A program made the translations under genes and the position numbers. A stretch of 64,000 bases of DNA from Tabrizicola sp. (GTDB lineage: Bacteria > Pseudomonadota > Alphaproteobacteria > Rhodobacterales > Rhodobacteraceae), in NCBI RefSeq assembly GCF_022842145.1, contig NZ_JALHQD010000007.1, forward strand, positions 1 through 64,000. Reading direction: 5' to 3'. Numbering within the stretch: position 1 is the first letter of the stretch; every line of letters starts with the position of its first letter. Positions 25,357 to 33,388 of the stretch are shown here, piece after piece. Under the pieces are notes generated by a model. That model saw only the letters and a program-made list of their open reading frames with translations, was not told the DNA's origin and ran no database searches.

Positions 25357-27188
25357 CGGCGGCCGAACAGCCGTTCGATGTCGTGGAGGCTGAGTTCCAC
25401 ATAAGTCGGTCGGCCGTGGTTGCACTGGCCGGACAAGGGCGTCGCCTCCATCTCGCGCAGGAGGGCGTTCATTTCCTCGGGGCGCATCTGGCGGCCGGAC
25501 CGGACCGAGCCGTGGCAGGCCATGCGGCTGAGGATGCCGTCGATCTTGGCGCGCACCAGCTGGCTGTCGCCGCTGTCGACGAGTTCATCCAGGATGTCGC
25601 GGATCAGGGCCGCGCCGTTGACCGGGCCAAGGATCGCAGGGGTTTCCCGGATGGCAACGGCATTGCCGCCGAAGGGTTCGATGCCAAGTCCGACTTCGGC
25701 CAAGGCCGGGGCCGCATCCAGAAGGCGGGCCGCGTCGGTGGGAGAGAGTTCCACGATCTCGGGGATCAGCAGAGCCTGGGCGCGGATGCCGGTTTCCGCC
25801 TGCTGGCGCTTCAGGCGTTCGTAGACGAGACGTTCGTGCGCGGCGTGCTGGTCGACAAGGACGATGCCGGTGGCCGTCTGGGCGACGATGTAGTTTTCAT
25901 GAAGTTGCGCGCGGGCGGCGCCAAGCGGGTGCTCGTCGTGCAGCTGCGCCTTCTCCTCGCGGGGCGGTGCGAAGGCGGCGGCCTGAGGGGCCTCGGCAAA
26001 GCCGGTGAAGGCCTCTGGGGCCTGGAAGGCGAAGGCGCGGGCAAAGCTGGCGGGGCTGGGGCGATCCATCTGGTAGACGCGCGCCGGTTCGGGGCGGAAG
26101 GCGTCCAGTGTGGCAGCCCCGACGGTGGAGGAGGCACGGTGGCCGGCGCCGGTGAGCGCGGATTTCAGCGCGGTGATGATAAGGCTGCGCGCGGCGTCGG
26201 GTTCCCGGAAGCGGACCTCGGCCTTCGCCGGGTGGACGTTGACGTCAACGCGCTGGGGGTCGGCGATCAGGTTCAGGACGGCAGCCGGGTGGCGGTCGCG
26301 GGAGAGGACGTCGAAATAGGCGGCGCGGAGGGCTCCGTAGAGCATCCGGTCCAGCACGGGGCGGCCATTCACGAAGAGATATTGCTGGGTGGAGGACCCG
26401 CGAGAGTAGGTCGGCAGCGCGGCATAGCCTTGCAGCCGCAGCCCTTCGCGTTCGGCGTCGATGCGCAGGGCGTTGTCGGTGAAATCGCGGCCGATGACGG
26501 AGGCAAGGCGGCTTTGCAAAGCGTCGAACAGGTCGCCACTGGCCGGATCGGCGCGGAAGAGGGTGCGCGCCTCGCCGCCCGTCACGTCGCGCAGGGTGAA
26601 CCCGACCAGCGGTTCGGCCATCGCCAAGCGGCGGATCACTTCCGTAACGGCTTGCAACTCGGCCCGGTCCGACCGCAGGAATTTCAGCCGCGCAGGCGTG
26701 GCGAAGAACAGGTCGCGGAGTTCGACGACCGTGCCACGGGTCAGCGCGGCAGGCTTGACCGGGGACATCCGGCTTCCCTCGCAGGCGATCTGCGCGGCTT
26801 CGCCCTCGGCCCGGGACGTGATGGTCAGACGGCCCACCGCACCCAGGCTGGGCAGCGCCTCTCCCCGGAAGCCGAAGCTGCGGATGTCCAGCAAGTCCGA
26901 CCCGTCGATCTTGGACGTTGCATGCCGCGACAGGGCCAAGGGCAGGTCTTCCGGCGTCATGCCGCAGCCGTCGTCCGTCACCCGGATCAGCGTCTTGCCA
27001 CCATCGGCGATATCGACCTGGATACGCGCGGCACCGGCGTCCAGGGCGTTCTCGACCAGTTCCTTCACGGCCGAAGCCGGACGTTCCACGACCTCACCCG
27101 CCGCAATGCGATTGATCGCGGCCTCGTCCAGTTGCCGGATCACCGGACGGCCTTGTGCGCCCGTTATCTTGGGGGTGTGAAGCGTCAT
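25353..27188 (-). CDS. mutL: DNA mismatch repair protein MutL
   Basis: MutL, 611 residues. The N-terminal GHKL ATPase has AAGEVVERPASAVKELVENA, DDGCGM, RHATSK and GFRGEALPS. The C-terminal domain has the endonuclease motif DQHAAHERLVYE and the zinc-site segments ACHGSVRSG and CNHGRPTYVEL, so this MutL should nick DNA, as expected for a species without MutH. I start at ATG 27188 (MTLHTPKITG); an earlier in-frame start adds 21 residues that are not family-like. It is followed by rmuC. Confidence 0.96.
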   Translation of the reverse strand: MTLHTPKITGAQGRPVIRQLDEAAINRIAAGEVVERPASAVKELVENALDAGAARIQVDIADGGKTLIRVTDDGCGMTPEDLPLALSRHATSKIDGSDLLDIRSFGFRGEALPSLGAVGRLTITSRAEGEAAQIACEGSRMSPVKPAALTRGTVVELRDLFFATPARLKFLRSDRAELQAVTEVIRRLAMAEPLVGFTLRDVTGGEARTLFRADPASGDLFDALQSRLASVIGRDFTDNALRIDAEREGLRLQGYAALPTYSRGSSTQQYLFVNGRPVLDRMLYGALRAAYFDVLSRDRHPAAVLNLIADPQRVDVNVHPAKAEVRFREPDAARSLIITALKSALTGAGHRASSTVGAATLDAFRPEPARVYQMDRPSPASFARAFAFQAPEAFTGFAEAPQAAAFAPPREEKAQLHDEHPLGAARAQLHENYIVAQTATGIVLVDQHAAHERLVYERLKRQQAETGIRAQALLIPEIVELSPTDAARLLDAAPALAEVGLGIEPFGGNAVAIRETPAILGPVNGAALIRDILDELVDSGDSQLVRAKIDGILSRMACHGSVRSGRQMRPEEMNALLREMEATPLSGQCNHGRPTYVELSLHDIERLFGRR

Positions 27189-27327
27189 GCCGCTATCTGT
27201 AGCAGGCGCGCATGAGTCGGGGAAGAACGAAACCGGACTGGCGGCTTCCATCTTGCGCTTTGCGTGGCTTGCGTCATACGGAAGGAAAGACCGGGTTCAG
27301 CGTCAGAAGCACCAAAGGGGGACGGAC

Positions 27328-28305
27328 ATGCAGGACATCCTGGCGCTGGCCAGCGCCAATCTTCTGACGCCGATGATCCTGTGCTTTGCGCTGGGGCTTT
27401 TCGCCGCGCTGGCCCGCAGCGAGTTGACGATCCCAGAGGCGGTGGCGAAGGGGATGTCGATCTACCTTCTATTCTCCATCGGCTTCAAGGGTGGGGTCGC
27501 GGTGGCCGACCACGGGCTGGACGCCACGCTGATCGCGGCCCTGGTGGCCGGGGTGATCCTGTCCTTCATCATTCCCTTCGTGGCCTTTGGCCTTCTGAAA
27601 GGGATGACCCGCCTGTCGCCCACCGACGCCGCCGCCGTCGCTGCGCATTACGGGTCGATCTCGATCGTGACCTTCGTCACCGGGTCCTCGGTCATCCAAT
27701 CCGCGGGGCTGGTGGCCGAGGGCTACATGGTCGCCGTCGCCGCCGCGATGGAGGCCCCGGCGATCATCTCGGCGCTGTATCTGGCGTCGCGGTCCGGTGG
27801 CCGGGCCGAGAAGATGGACGCCGACCTTTGGCGCGAGATCCTGCTGAACGGCTCCATCGTCCTTCTGGTCGGGTCCTTCCTGATCGGCCTTGTCACCGGG
27901 GACCAGGGCATGCAGCGGATCGAGGCATTCATCGTCGCACCCTTCCAGGGGGTGCTGTGCCTGTTCCTTCTGGACATGGGGCTGGTTGCGGGCCGCGGGA
28001 TGCGCAATGCCAAGGGCGTCCTGACGGCGGGGGTGCTGGGCTTTGGCCTGCTGATGCCGGTGGTTGGCGCCGCGTTCGGTTTGGCGGCGGGGCTGCTGCT
28101 GGGACTGTCGACCGGGGGCGTCGCTCTGATGATGATCCTTTCGGGGTCCGCGAGCTACATCGCCGTGCCCGCCGCGATGCGGGTGGCTTTGCCGGATGCG
28201 AACCCGTCGATCTACCTGACCCTTTCGCTGGGCGTGACTTTCCCGTTCAATCTGGTGATCGGTATTCCGGCCTGGGTGGCCGTGGCAACGGCAGTGGGGG
28301 GCTGA
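27328..28305 (+). CDS. SbtA-family sodium-dependent bicarbonate transporter
   Basis: A 325-residue inner-membrane protein of the SbtA family, with about ten hydrophobic helices. Typical features are the start MQDILALASANLLTPMILCF, IYLLFSIGFKGGVA in an early helix, the discontinuous-helix segment THYGSISIVTFVTG-like AAHYGSISIVTFVTGSSV, and a late SGSASYIAVPAAMRVALPDA with ANPSIYLTLSLGVTFPFN. Cyanobacterial SbtA imports bicarbonate with sodium. The ATG has gacgg upstream. The PII-like gene starts one base after the stop, the standard sbtA-sbtB pairing. In a non-cyanobacterial host it may feed carboxylation reactions or carry another anion. Confidence 0.87.
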   Translation: MQDILALASANLLTPMILCFALGLFAALARSELTIPEAVAKGMSIYLLFSIGFKGGVAVADHGLDATLIAALVAGVILSFIIPFVAFGLLKGMTRLSPTDAAAVAAHYGSISIVTFVTGSSVIQSAGLVAEGYMVAVAAAMEAPAIISALYLASRSGGRAEKMDADLWREILLNGSIVLLVGSFLIGLVTGDQGMQRIEAFIVAPFQGVLCLFLLDMGLVAGRGMRNAKGVLTAGVLGFGLLMPVVGAAFGLAAGLLLGLSTGGVALMMILSGSASYIAVPAAMRVALPDANPSIYLTLSLGVTFPFNLVIGIPAWVAVATAVGG

Positions 28306-28306
28306 C

Positions 28307-28615
28307 ATGCAGACGCACAAGGCGAAACGGGTCGAGATCATCATCGAAGCCCCGATGGAGGGCCGCCTGACCCAGGCGTTGGAGAAGGCCGGTGTGACAG
28401 GGTTCACCGTCCTTCCAGTCCTCGGCGGATCGGGCCGCTCCGGCCGCTGGACGCGCGAAGGCCAGGTCGGCCGCAGCGGCATGGTCGCCGTTGTCTGCCT
28501 TGTGCGACCGGAAAAGCTGGACACGCTGCTGGAGGCCGCCTTCACCGTCGTCGACCGCCATATCGGTGTGATCGGCGTGACGGATGCCGAGGTCCTCCGC
28601 GCCGAACGCTTCTAG
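28307..28615 (+). CDS. SbtB-like PII-family regulator
   Basis: A 102-residue PII-like protein. The ferredoxin-like fold reads as VEIIIEAPMEGRLTQALE, AGVTGFTVLPVLGGSGRSG, MVAVVCLVRPEKLDTLLEAA and HIGVIGVTDAEVLRAERF. Its short Gly/Arg-rich T-loop matches SbtB rather than GlnB/GlnK, and the uridylated Tyr of GlnB is absent. SbtB binds adenine nucleotides including cAMP in cyanobacteria and gates SbtA. The C-terminus has no Cys pair like the redox R-loop of some cyanobacterial SbtB proteins. It converges on the XRE-cupin gene with a CTAG stop overlap. Confidence 0.83.
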   Translation: MQTHKAKRVEIIIEAPMEGRLTQALEKAGVTGFTVLPVLGGSGRSGRWTREGQVGRSGMVAVVCLVRPEKLDTLLEAAFTVVDRHIGVIGVTDAEVLRAERF

Positions 28616-29208
28616 CGCGGCGCGAAGACGTAGAGGCAGCGGCAGGTCTCGGTCTCGGTCCCGCCACGCAGGCAGGCGTGCGGCATGGTCCCGTCGAAAT
28701 GCACAGTGTCGCCGGGGTGCAGGGTGACGGGGGCATAGCCCTCGGTGTGCAGGACCAGCACCCCCGACAGGACATGCAGCATGTCGTCCGTCTCGTGCCG
28801 GTTCCAGTCCCCGAACCCTGCAAGGTCGCCTTGGGTGAATTCCACCAGCATCGACTGGAACGGCCGCCCGCGCAGGTCCGCTCCCAGCGGCCAGAGCCGC
28901 GTGTTGGGATTGTCGATCCCGACCCCCGGCGTCCCCCGCTCCACCACCAAGCGTCCGACAAGCGCCACCGGCTCGGCCCGCACCAGATCGGACAGGGTGC
29001 AACCAAACCCTTGCGCCAGCTTCAAAAGGATCTCGAAGGTGGGGGACAACAGCCCGTTCTCGATCTTCGACAGCGTCGACCGCGCAAATCCCGCCCGATC
29101 CGCCAGCGCCTGCTGGTTCCAGCCCCGCGCCTCGCGCCAGCGCTTGATACGCTGGGCGAGCTCCTGGTGTGGTTCGGCGGCGCGGGGGCGGTCGGTGAGC
29201 GGGGCCAT
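28612..29208 (-). CDS. XRE-family regulator with C-terminal cupin domain
   Basis: A 198-residue regulator. The XRE helix-turn-helix lies at about residues 18-72 (IKRWREARGWNQQALADRAG, then FARSTLSKIENGLLSPTFEILLKLAQGFG). The cupin sensor domain covers about 110-195 with HETDDMLHVLSGVLVLHTEG, PVTLHPGDTVHFDGTMPHAC. I start at MAPLTDRPRA; earlier in-frame codons run into the divergent gene. It is divergent from the aminotransferase gene, so it probably controls that operon and itself. Two 10-base direct repeats in the shared gap are candidate binding sites. The ligand is unknown; relatives often respond to amino acids or polyamines. Confidence 0.87.
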   Translation of the reverse strand: MAPLTDRPRAAEPHQELAQRIKRWREARGWNQQALADRAGFARSTLSKIENGLLSPTFEILLKLAQGFGCTLSDLVRAEPVALVGRLVVERGTPGVGIDNPNTRLWPLGADLRGRPFQSMLVEFTQGDLAGFGDWNRHETDDMLHVLSGVLVLHTEGYAPVTLHPGDTVHFDGTMPHACLRGGTETETCRCLYVFAPR

Positions 29209-29210
29209 GC

Positions 29211-29240
29211 ATGTTCCAATTGACGGCAGGATGTTCCGAT
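29211..29240. promoter_or_regulatory. tandem direct repeat, candidate XRE-cupin operator
   Basis: atgttccaat (29211-29220) and atgttccgat (29231-29240) match at 9 of 10 bases and start exactly 20 bases apart, about two helical turns. They fill the 57-base gap between the divergent XRE-cupin and aminotransferase genes, so a bound regulator would touch both promoters. Confidence 0.5.
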
Positions 29241-29265
29241 AATAACAATCGGCGCAGCAATCACA

Positions 29266-30600
29266 ATGGGGCACCAGATGGCCGGACCGAAATCGCAAAG
29301 CCTGTTCGAGCGGGGCATGAAGGTGCTGGTCGAGGGCGTCTCCTCGGCCTCGCGCGGCCCGGCGACCTTTGGCGGCGCGCCGCGCTACATGAGCCACGGG
29401 GCGGGGTCACGGCTGTATGACGTGGACGGGCGCGAATACATCGACTGGATGATGGCCTTTGGCGCCTTGCCGCTGGGCCACGCCCACCCGAAAGTGGTCG
29501 AAACCATCGCCCGCGAGGCTGCCCGTGGCACCCACTTCGCCACGGCGCTGGAGGTCGAGGTCGAGGTGGCCGAGATGCTGGTGGCGCTTCTGCCCCACGT
29601 GGACAAGGTCCGCTTTGCCAACACGGGGACCGAAGCCGCGATGGCCGCCTTCCGGTTGGCGCGAGGCCACACGGGGCGACGCAAGATCATCAAGTTCGAA
29701 GGCCACTATCACGGCTGGTGGGATTCGGTGCTGATCAACACCAACCCTTATCCGCCTACCCTCTTGGGCCACCCGAACGACCCGATCCGCATTCCCGACT
29801 CGTCCGGCATCCCGGAGGAAGCCTGGAAGGACACCATCGTCGTGCGCTGGAACGACGTGGAGGCGCTGGAGCGCGCGATGGCGCTGCATGGCGATCAGGC
29901 GGCTTGCGTGGTGACCGAAGGGGTGATGTCCAACATGGGCGTCATCCCCCCGAAACCCGGCTACCTGAACCGGATGCAGGAACTGTGCCAGAAGCACGGG
30001 GCGCTGTTCTATTTGGACGAGACCGTCACCGGCTTCCGTCTGGCGGCGGGGGGCTGCGCGGAACTCTATGGCCTGACGCCCGACATCGTGACCTACGGCA
30101 AGGCGCTGGGGGGCGGTCTGCCGATGGCGATGATCGGCGGGCGGGCGGATGTGATGGCGGGCCTTGAATGGGGCAAGGTGCTGCACTTTGGCACCCATAA
30201 TGCTGGCCGTCTGGCGCTGCATGTGACCAAGGTGATGCTGGAGACGATGCTTGCCGACGATCAGGCGGGGTTCGCGAAGATCAAGGACCTCGGCCTCAAG
30301 ATGGCTGACAGCGTCCGTCAGGTGGCGCGCACCTCGAACCGGCACGGGATCGTGGTGCAGGGGGTGAATTCCATGTTCCAGATCTTCTTCACCGACAAGG
30401 CCGAGATCGCCGATTACCGCGACTTCTGCACCCATGTCGACCGCATGAAGTTCCGCGATTTCGCCCTGCGGCTGATGGACAAGGGCATCTACATGAACCC
30501 CTCGGCCACGCTGCATTCGCTGTCCTCGATCGTCCATACCGAGGCCGACATCGACACCACCGCCAAGGCGATGGCCGAGGTGCTGGAGGAAATGGCGTGA
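29266..30600 (+). CDS. class III PLP-dependent aminotransferase (glutamate-1-semialdehyde-aminomutase-like)
   Basis: A 444-residue class III aminotransferase. The cofactor Lys lies in PDIVTYGKALGGGLPMAMIGG near residue 283. Other family marks are DVDGREYIDWMMAFGALPLGHAHP, ANTGTEAAMAAFRLARGHTG, FEGHYHGWWDS and FYLDETVTGFRLA. This pattern is close to HemL, but the pairing with a pyrroline-carboxylate-reductase-like gene and an XRE-cupin regulator suggests amino compound catabolism, not tetrapyrrole synthesis. A second ATG at 29278 is an alternative start with ggggcacc upstream. The substrate is unknown. Confidence 0.88.
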   Translation: MGHQMAGPKSQSLFERGMKVLVEGVSSASRGPATFGGAPRYMSHGAGSRLYDVDGREYIDWMMAFGALPLGHAHPKVVETIAREAARGTHFATALEVEVEVAEMLVALLPHVDKVRFANTGTEAAMAAFRLARGHTGRRKIIKFEGHYHGWWDSVLINTNPYPPTLLGHPNDPIRIPDSSGIPEEAWKDTIVVRWNDVEALERAMALHGDQAACVVTEGVMSNMGVIPPKPGYLNRMQELCQKHGALFYLDETVTGFRLAAGGCAELYGLTPDIVTYGKALGGGLPMAMIGGRADVMAGLEWGKVLHFGTHNAGRLALHVTKVMLETMLADDQAGFAKIKDLGLKMADSVRQVARTSNRHGIVVQGVNSMFQIFFTDKAEIADYRDFCTHVDRMKFRDFALRLMDKGIYMNPSATLHSLSSIVHTEADIDTTAKAMAEVLEEMA

Positions 30601-31352
30601 TCACCATCGGCATCCTCGGGGTCGGCGGGCTGGCGGCGCTGATGGTCCGGGGGATGCAGGGGGCTGGGTATCGCCTGATCCTGTCGCCCCGAAATGCCGA
30701 GGTCGCGGCCCGACTGGCGGCGGAGCATGGCTGTGAGGTCGCGGCGTCGAACCAGGCTGTCGTCGATGCGGCGGACGGAGTCTTCGTCTCGCTTCCCGCA
30801 GCCACGGGTGCTTCGGAACTGGCGCAACTGGCCTTCCGTCCCGGCCAGCCGGTGCTGTCGGCGATGGCGGGGACGGGACTGGCCAAGCTGCAATCGGTGA
30901 TCGGTCCGGCCCGCGCGGCGGTCAGCATGATGCCGGGCTATGCCAATGCGCTGGGGGTCGGGCCGTCGATCCTGTATCCCGACGACAGCTTCTGGCGACC
31001 GTTCCTGGCTGCCACTGGCCGGGTCCAGACCTTCGACGATGAGGCGGGCTTCACCACCGCCGCCACCTTCGGCGCCTTCTCGGGCGCCAGTTTCGCCTTC
31101 ATGGCGCAGGCGATCGCCTGGTACGAATCCCAGGGCCTTCCGCCCGGCACCGCCCGCGCCCTTGTCGCCGCAACCCTGCGCGGCAATGCCGAGGTGCTTC
31201 TGTCGGAAGATCGCGGCCTTCCCGAGATCCAGCGCGAGGTCATCACCCCGGGGGGCATCTCGGAGCTTCTGGTTTCGACCCTGAACGAGCGGGGGGCATT
31301 GTCGGCCTGGGATGAGGCCCTGATCCGCGTCCTGCGCCGGATCGGCGGTTAG
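30597..31352 (+). CDS. pyrroline-5-carboxylate reductase family protein
   Basis: A 251-residue NAD(P)-binding protein of the ProC-like family. The Rossmann motif is ITIGILGVGGLAALMVRGM at the N-terminus. Further marks are VSMMPGYANALGVGPSILYPDD and the C-terminal helical region VAATLRGNAEVLLS with EVITPGGISELLVSTL, which resembles the ProC TPGG segment. It starts with GTG overlapping the aminotransferase stop (GTGA), so it is translated with that gene. It may reduce a cyclic imine formed by the aminotransferase. That is inference; true ProC function is less likely because of the context. Confidence 0.83.
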   Translation: MITIGILGVGGLAALMVRGMQGAGYRLILSPRNAEVAARLAAEHGCEVAASNQAVVDAADGVFVSLPAATGASELAQLAFRPGQPVLSAMAGTGLAKLQSVIGPARAAVSMMPGYANALGVGPSILYPDDSFWRPFLAATGRVQTFDDEAGFTTAATFGAFSGASFAFMAQAIAWYESQGLPPGTARALVAATLRGNAEVLLSEDRGLPEIQREVITPGGISELLVSTLNERGALSAWDEALIRVLRRIGG

Positions 31353-31378
31353 ACCAGTCGTCGACTGACCGGGATCCC

Positions 31379-31423
31379 TCCTCGTGCGACTTCGTCTTCT
31401 CGTCGGAAGATCCTGCACGAGGA
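31379..31423. repeat. 9-bp inverted repeat between convergent genes
   Basis: tcctcgtgc (31379-31387) and gcacgagga (31415-31423) are perfect complements with a 27-base spacer, in the 223-base gap between two convergent genes. There is also a 13-bp palindrome cagtcg-t-cgactg at 31355-31367. Either could form a terminator hairpin, but no T run follows. The rest of this gap shows nothing I recognise. Confidence 0.45.
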
Positions 31424-31575
31424 TTGCAGAAGTCCACGATAGCATGACCTATCCCACCGCCAGCGGGTGACGGGTACGGTCTGCCACGGAACCGGACAAA
31501 TGTTGCCAAATCCCTAACGTCCGCAGCCATGATATTGAAATATATGGCCTGTCGCGGGGCGCTACGCGTGGCGGA

Positions 31576-33279
31576 TCAGGCGGCGAGGTCCCCTGTCCCC
31601 ACCTCGTACAGCCCCGCCGCCCCTTCCTTTGCCTGGGCCAGCAGCCCGCCCAACTGGGGCAAGAGCCGCCGGATCATCACCCGGGCGAGCGCCTCCCGCC
31701 CCGGATCGGCCAGTGTTGCCATCAGGTGGACCTGCCCGCCCAGGACCAGCGCGAAGGCCCTCAGGTAGGGTACCGCCCCGGCGAAACGGTCGTTGAGAGG
31801 GAGGGCAACCATCGCCTCGGTCCCGTCCCGCAGCGCCTCGGCGGCGGCCCAGACCTCGCCTGCCAGATCCGGCAGCCGGGTGCGGCCAGCCTCGGCCCCG
31901 CGCTGGACCTCGTCGATCAGCCGAAACGCGGCATCGCCGCCGTCGGCCAGCTTCCGGCCCACCAGGTCCATCGCCTGGATGCCGTTCGTCCCCTCATAGA
32001 TCGGCAGGATGCGGGCGTCGCGCAGGTACTGGGCCGCCCCCGTCTCCTCGACGAAGCCCATGCCGCCGTGGATCTGCACCCCGACCCCTGCCACCTCGCA
32101 GGCGACATCGGTGCCGTAGGCCTTGGCGATGGGGGTCAGCAGCGCCGCGCGGGCCTGCCAGTCCGGGCTGCCGGTCGCCGTGGCCATGTCGATCGCCTTG
32201 GCGCAGGCCAGCGAGATCGCGCGGGCGGCGAAGACCTCGGCCCGTGCCATCGCCAGCATCCGGCGGACGTCGGCGTGATCCAGGATCGGTCCGTCCGCCG
32301 ACAGCGGAGTCGGCCCCTGATGCCGCCCCTCGGCATAGGTAAGCGCGTGCTGGAGCGCGGCCTCGGCAATCCCCACCCCCTGCGCGGCGACGGAAAGCCG
32401 GGCGTTGTTCATCATCGTGAACATCGCGGCCATGCCCTTGTGTGGCGCGCCGACCAGCCATCCGGTCGCGCCGGTGAACTCCATCACGCAGGTCGGGCTG
32501 CCGTGGATGCCCAGCTTGTGCTCCAGGCTGACGGCCCGAAGGCCGTTGCGGTCCCCAAGCCGCCCGGAAGCATCGGGGATGAACTTCGGCACCATGAAGA
32601 GGCTGATCCCCCTCGTCCCCTCGGCCCCGTCCGGCAGGCGGGCCAGGACCAGGTGGCAGACATTGGGGGTGAGGTCGCTGTCGCCCCAGGTGATGAAGAT
32701 CTTCTGCCCGGTGATCGCGAAGGTGCCGTCACCATTCGGCACAGCCCTGGTCCGCAAGGCACCCACGTCCGAGCCCGCGTGGGGTTCGGTCAGGTTCATG
32801 GTGCCCGACCACTCGCCCGAGGTGAGCCGGGGCAGGTAAAGCGCCTTCAACTTGTCCGAAGCATGGTGTTCCAGCGCCTCGATCTGACCCTTTGTCAGAA
32901 GGGGTTTCAGTTGCAAGGCAAGACAGGCAGCGGACATCATCTCGTCGACGCCCAGCGAAAGCGAGATCGGCAGGCCCATGCCGCCGAACGCCGGGCTGGC
33001 GGCCATGCCGACCCAACCGCCCTGCGCAATCGCGCGGTAGCCGTCGGCAAAGCCGGGGGGCGAGACGACCACGCCGTTCTCCAGCCGGGCGGGGTTCTGG
33101 TCGCCGACCCGGTTCAACGGTGCGAGGACGTCTGTCGAGAGGCGCCCCGCTTCGGCCAGGATTGCCTCGGCAAGATCGGGGGTCGCAGTGGCAAAACGTT
33201 CGGTTGCCGCGACATCGGCGAAGCCCACCACATGATCCAGGATGAAACGGATATCCTTGACGGGTGCGCGGTAGGGCAT
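31576..33279 (-). CDS. acyl-CoA dehydrogenase (long, DmdC/FadE5-like architecture)
   Basis: A 567-residue FAD acyl-CoA dehydrogenase, longer than the usual 380-400 because of N- and C-terminal extensions. The core shows MNLTEPHAGSDVGALRTRA, ITGQKIFITWGD, LGIHGSPTCVMEF and QIHGGMGFVEETGAAQYLRD, followed by ILPIYEGTNGIQAMDLVGRKL, where the Glu is the likely catalytic base. The C-terminal 100 residues form the extra helical domain found in DmdC (methylmercaptopropionyl-CoA dehydrogenase) and related enzymes. No other dmd gene is nearby, so substrate chain type is uncertain. The gene stands alone. Confidence 0.92.
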   Translation of the reverse strand: MPYRAPVKDIRFILDHVVGFADVAATERFATATPDLAEAILAEAGRLSTDVLAPLNRVGDQNPARLENGVVVSPPGFADGYRAIAQGGWVGMAASPAFGGMGLPISLSLGVDEMMSAACLALQLKPLLTKGQIEALEHHASDKLKALYLPRLTSGEWSGTMNLTEPHAGSDVGALRTRAVPNGDGTFAITGQKIFITWGDSDLTPNVCHLVLARLPDGAEGTRGISLFMVPKFIPDASGRLGDRNGLRAVSLEHKLGIHGSPTCVMEFTGATGWLVGAPHKGMAAMFTMMNNARLSVAAQGVGIAEAALQHALTYAEGRHQGPTPLSADGPILDHADVRRMLAMARAEVFAARAISLACAKAIDMATATGSPDWQARAALLTPIAKAYGTDVACEVAGVGVQIHGGMGFVEETGAAQYLRDARILPIYEGTNGIQAMDLVGRKLADGGDAAFRLIDEVQRGAEAGRTRLPDLAGEVWAAAEALRDGTEAMVALPLNDRFAGAVPYLRAFALVLGGQVHLMATLADPGREALARVMIRRLLPQLGGLLAQAKEGAAGLYEVGTGDLAA

Positions 33280-33388
33280 CGGGACCTCTTTCGGTCAAAG
33301 CTTGGCAAAACGGGGGGGCTGGCTTATGGACGGCCCGTCGCAAGGCTATTCCATTCGCCGAACCCATCAAGTTGGACGCTGCGTCACC

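Noticed and set aside
29266-30600. Calling the class III aminotransferase hemL
   Set aside because: The motifs are similar, but coupling to a ProC-like gene and an XRE-cupin regulator fits amino-compound metabolism better; the name was withheld.
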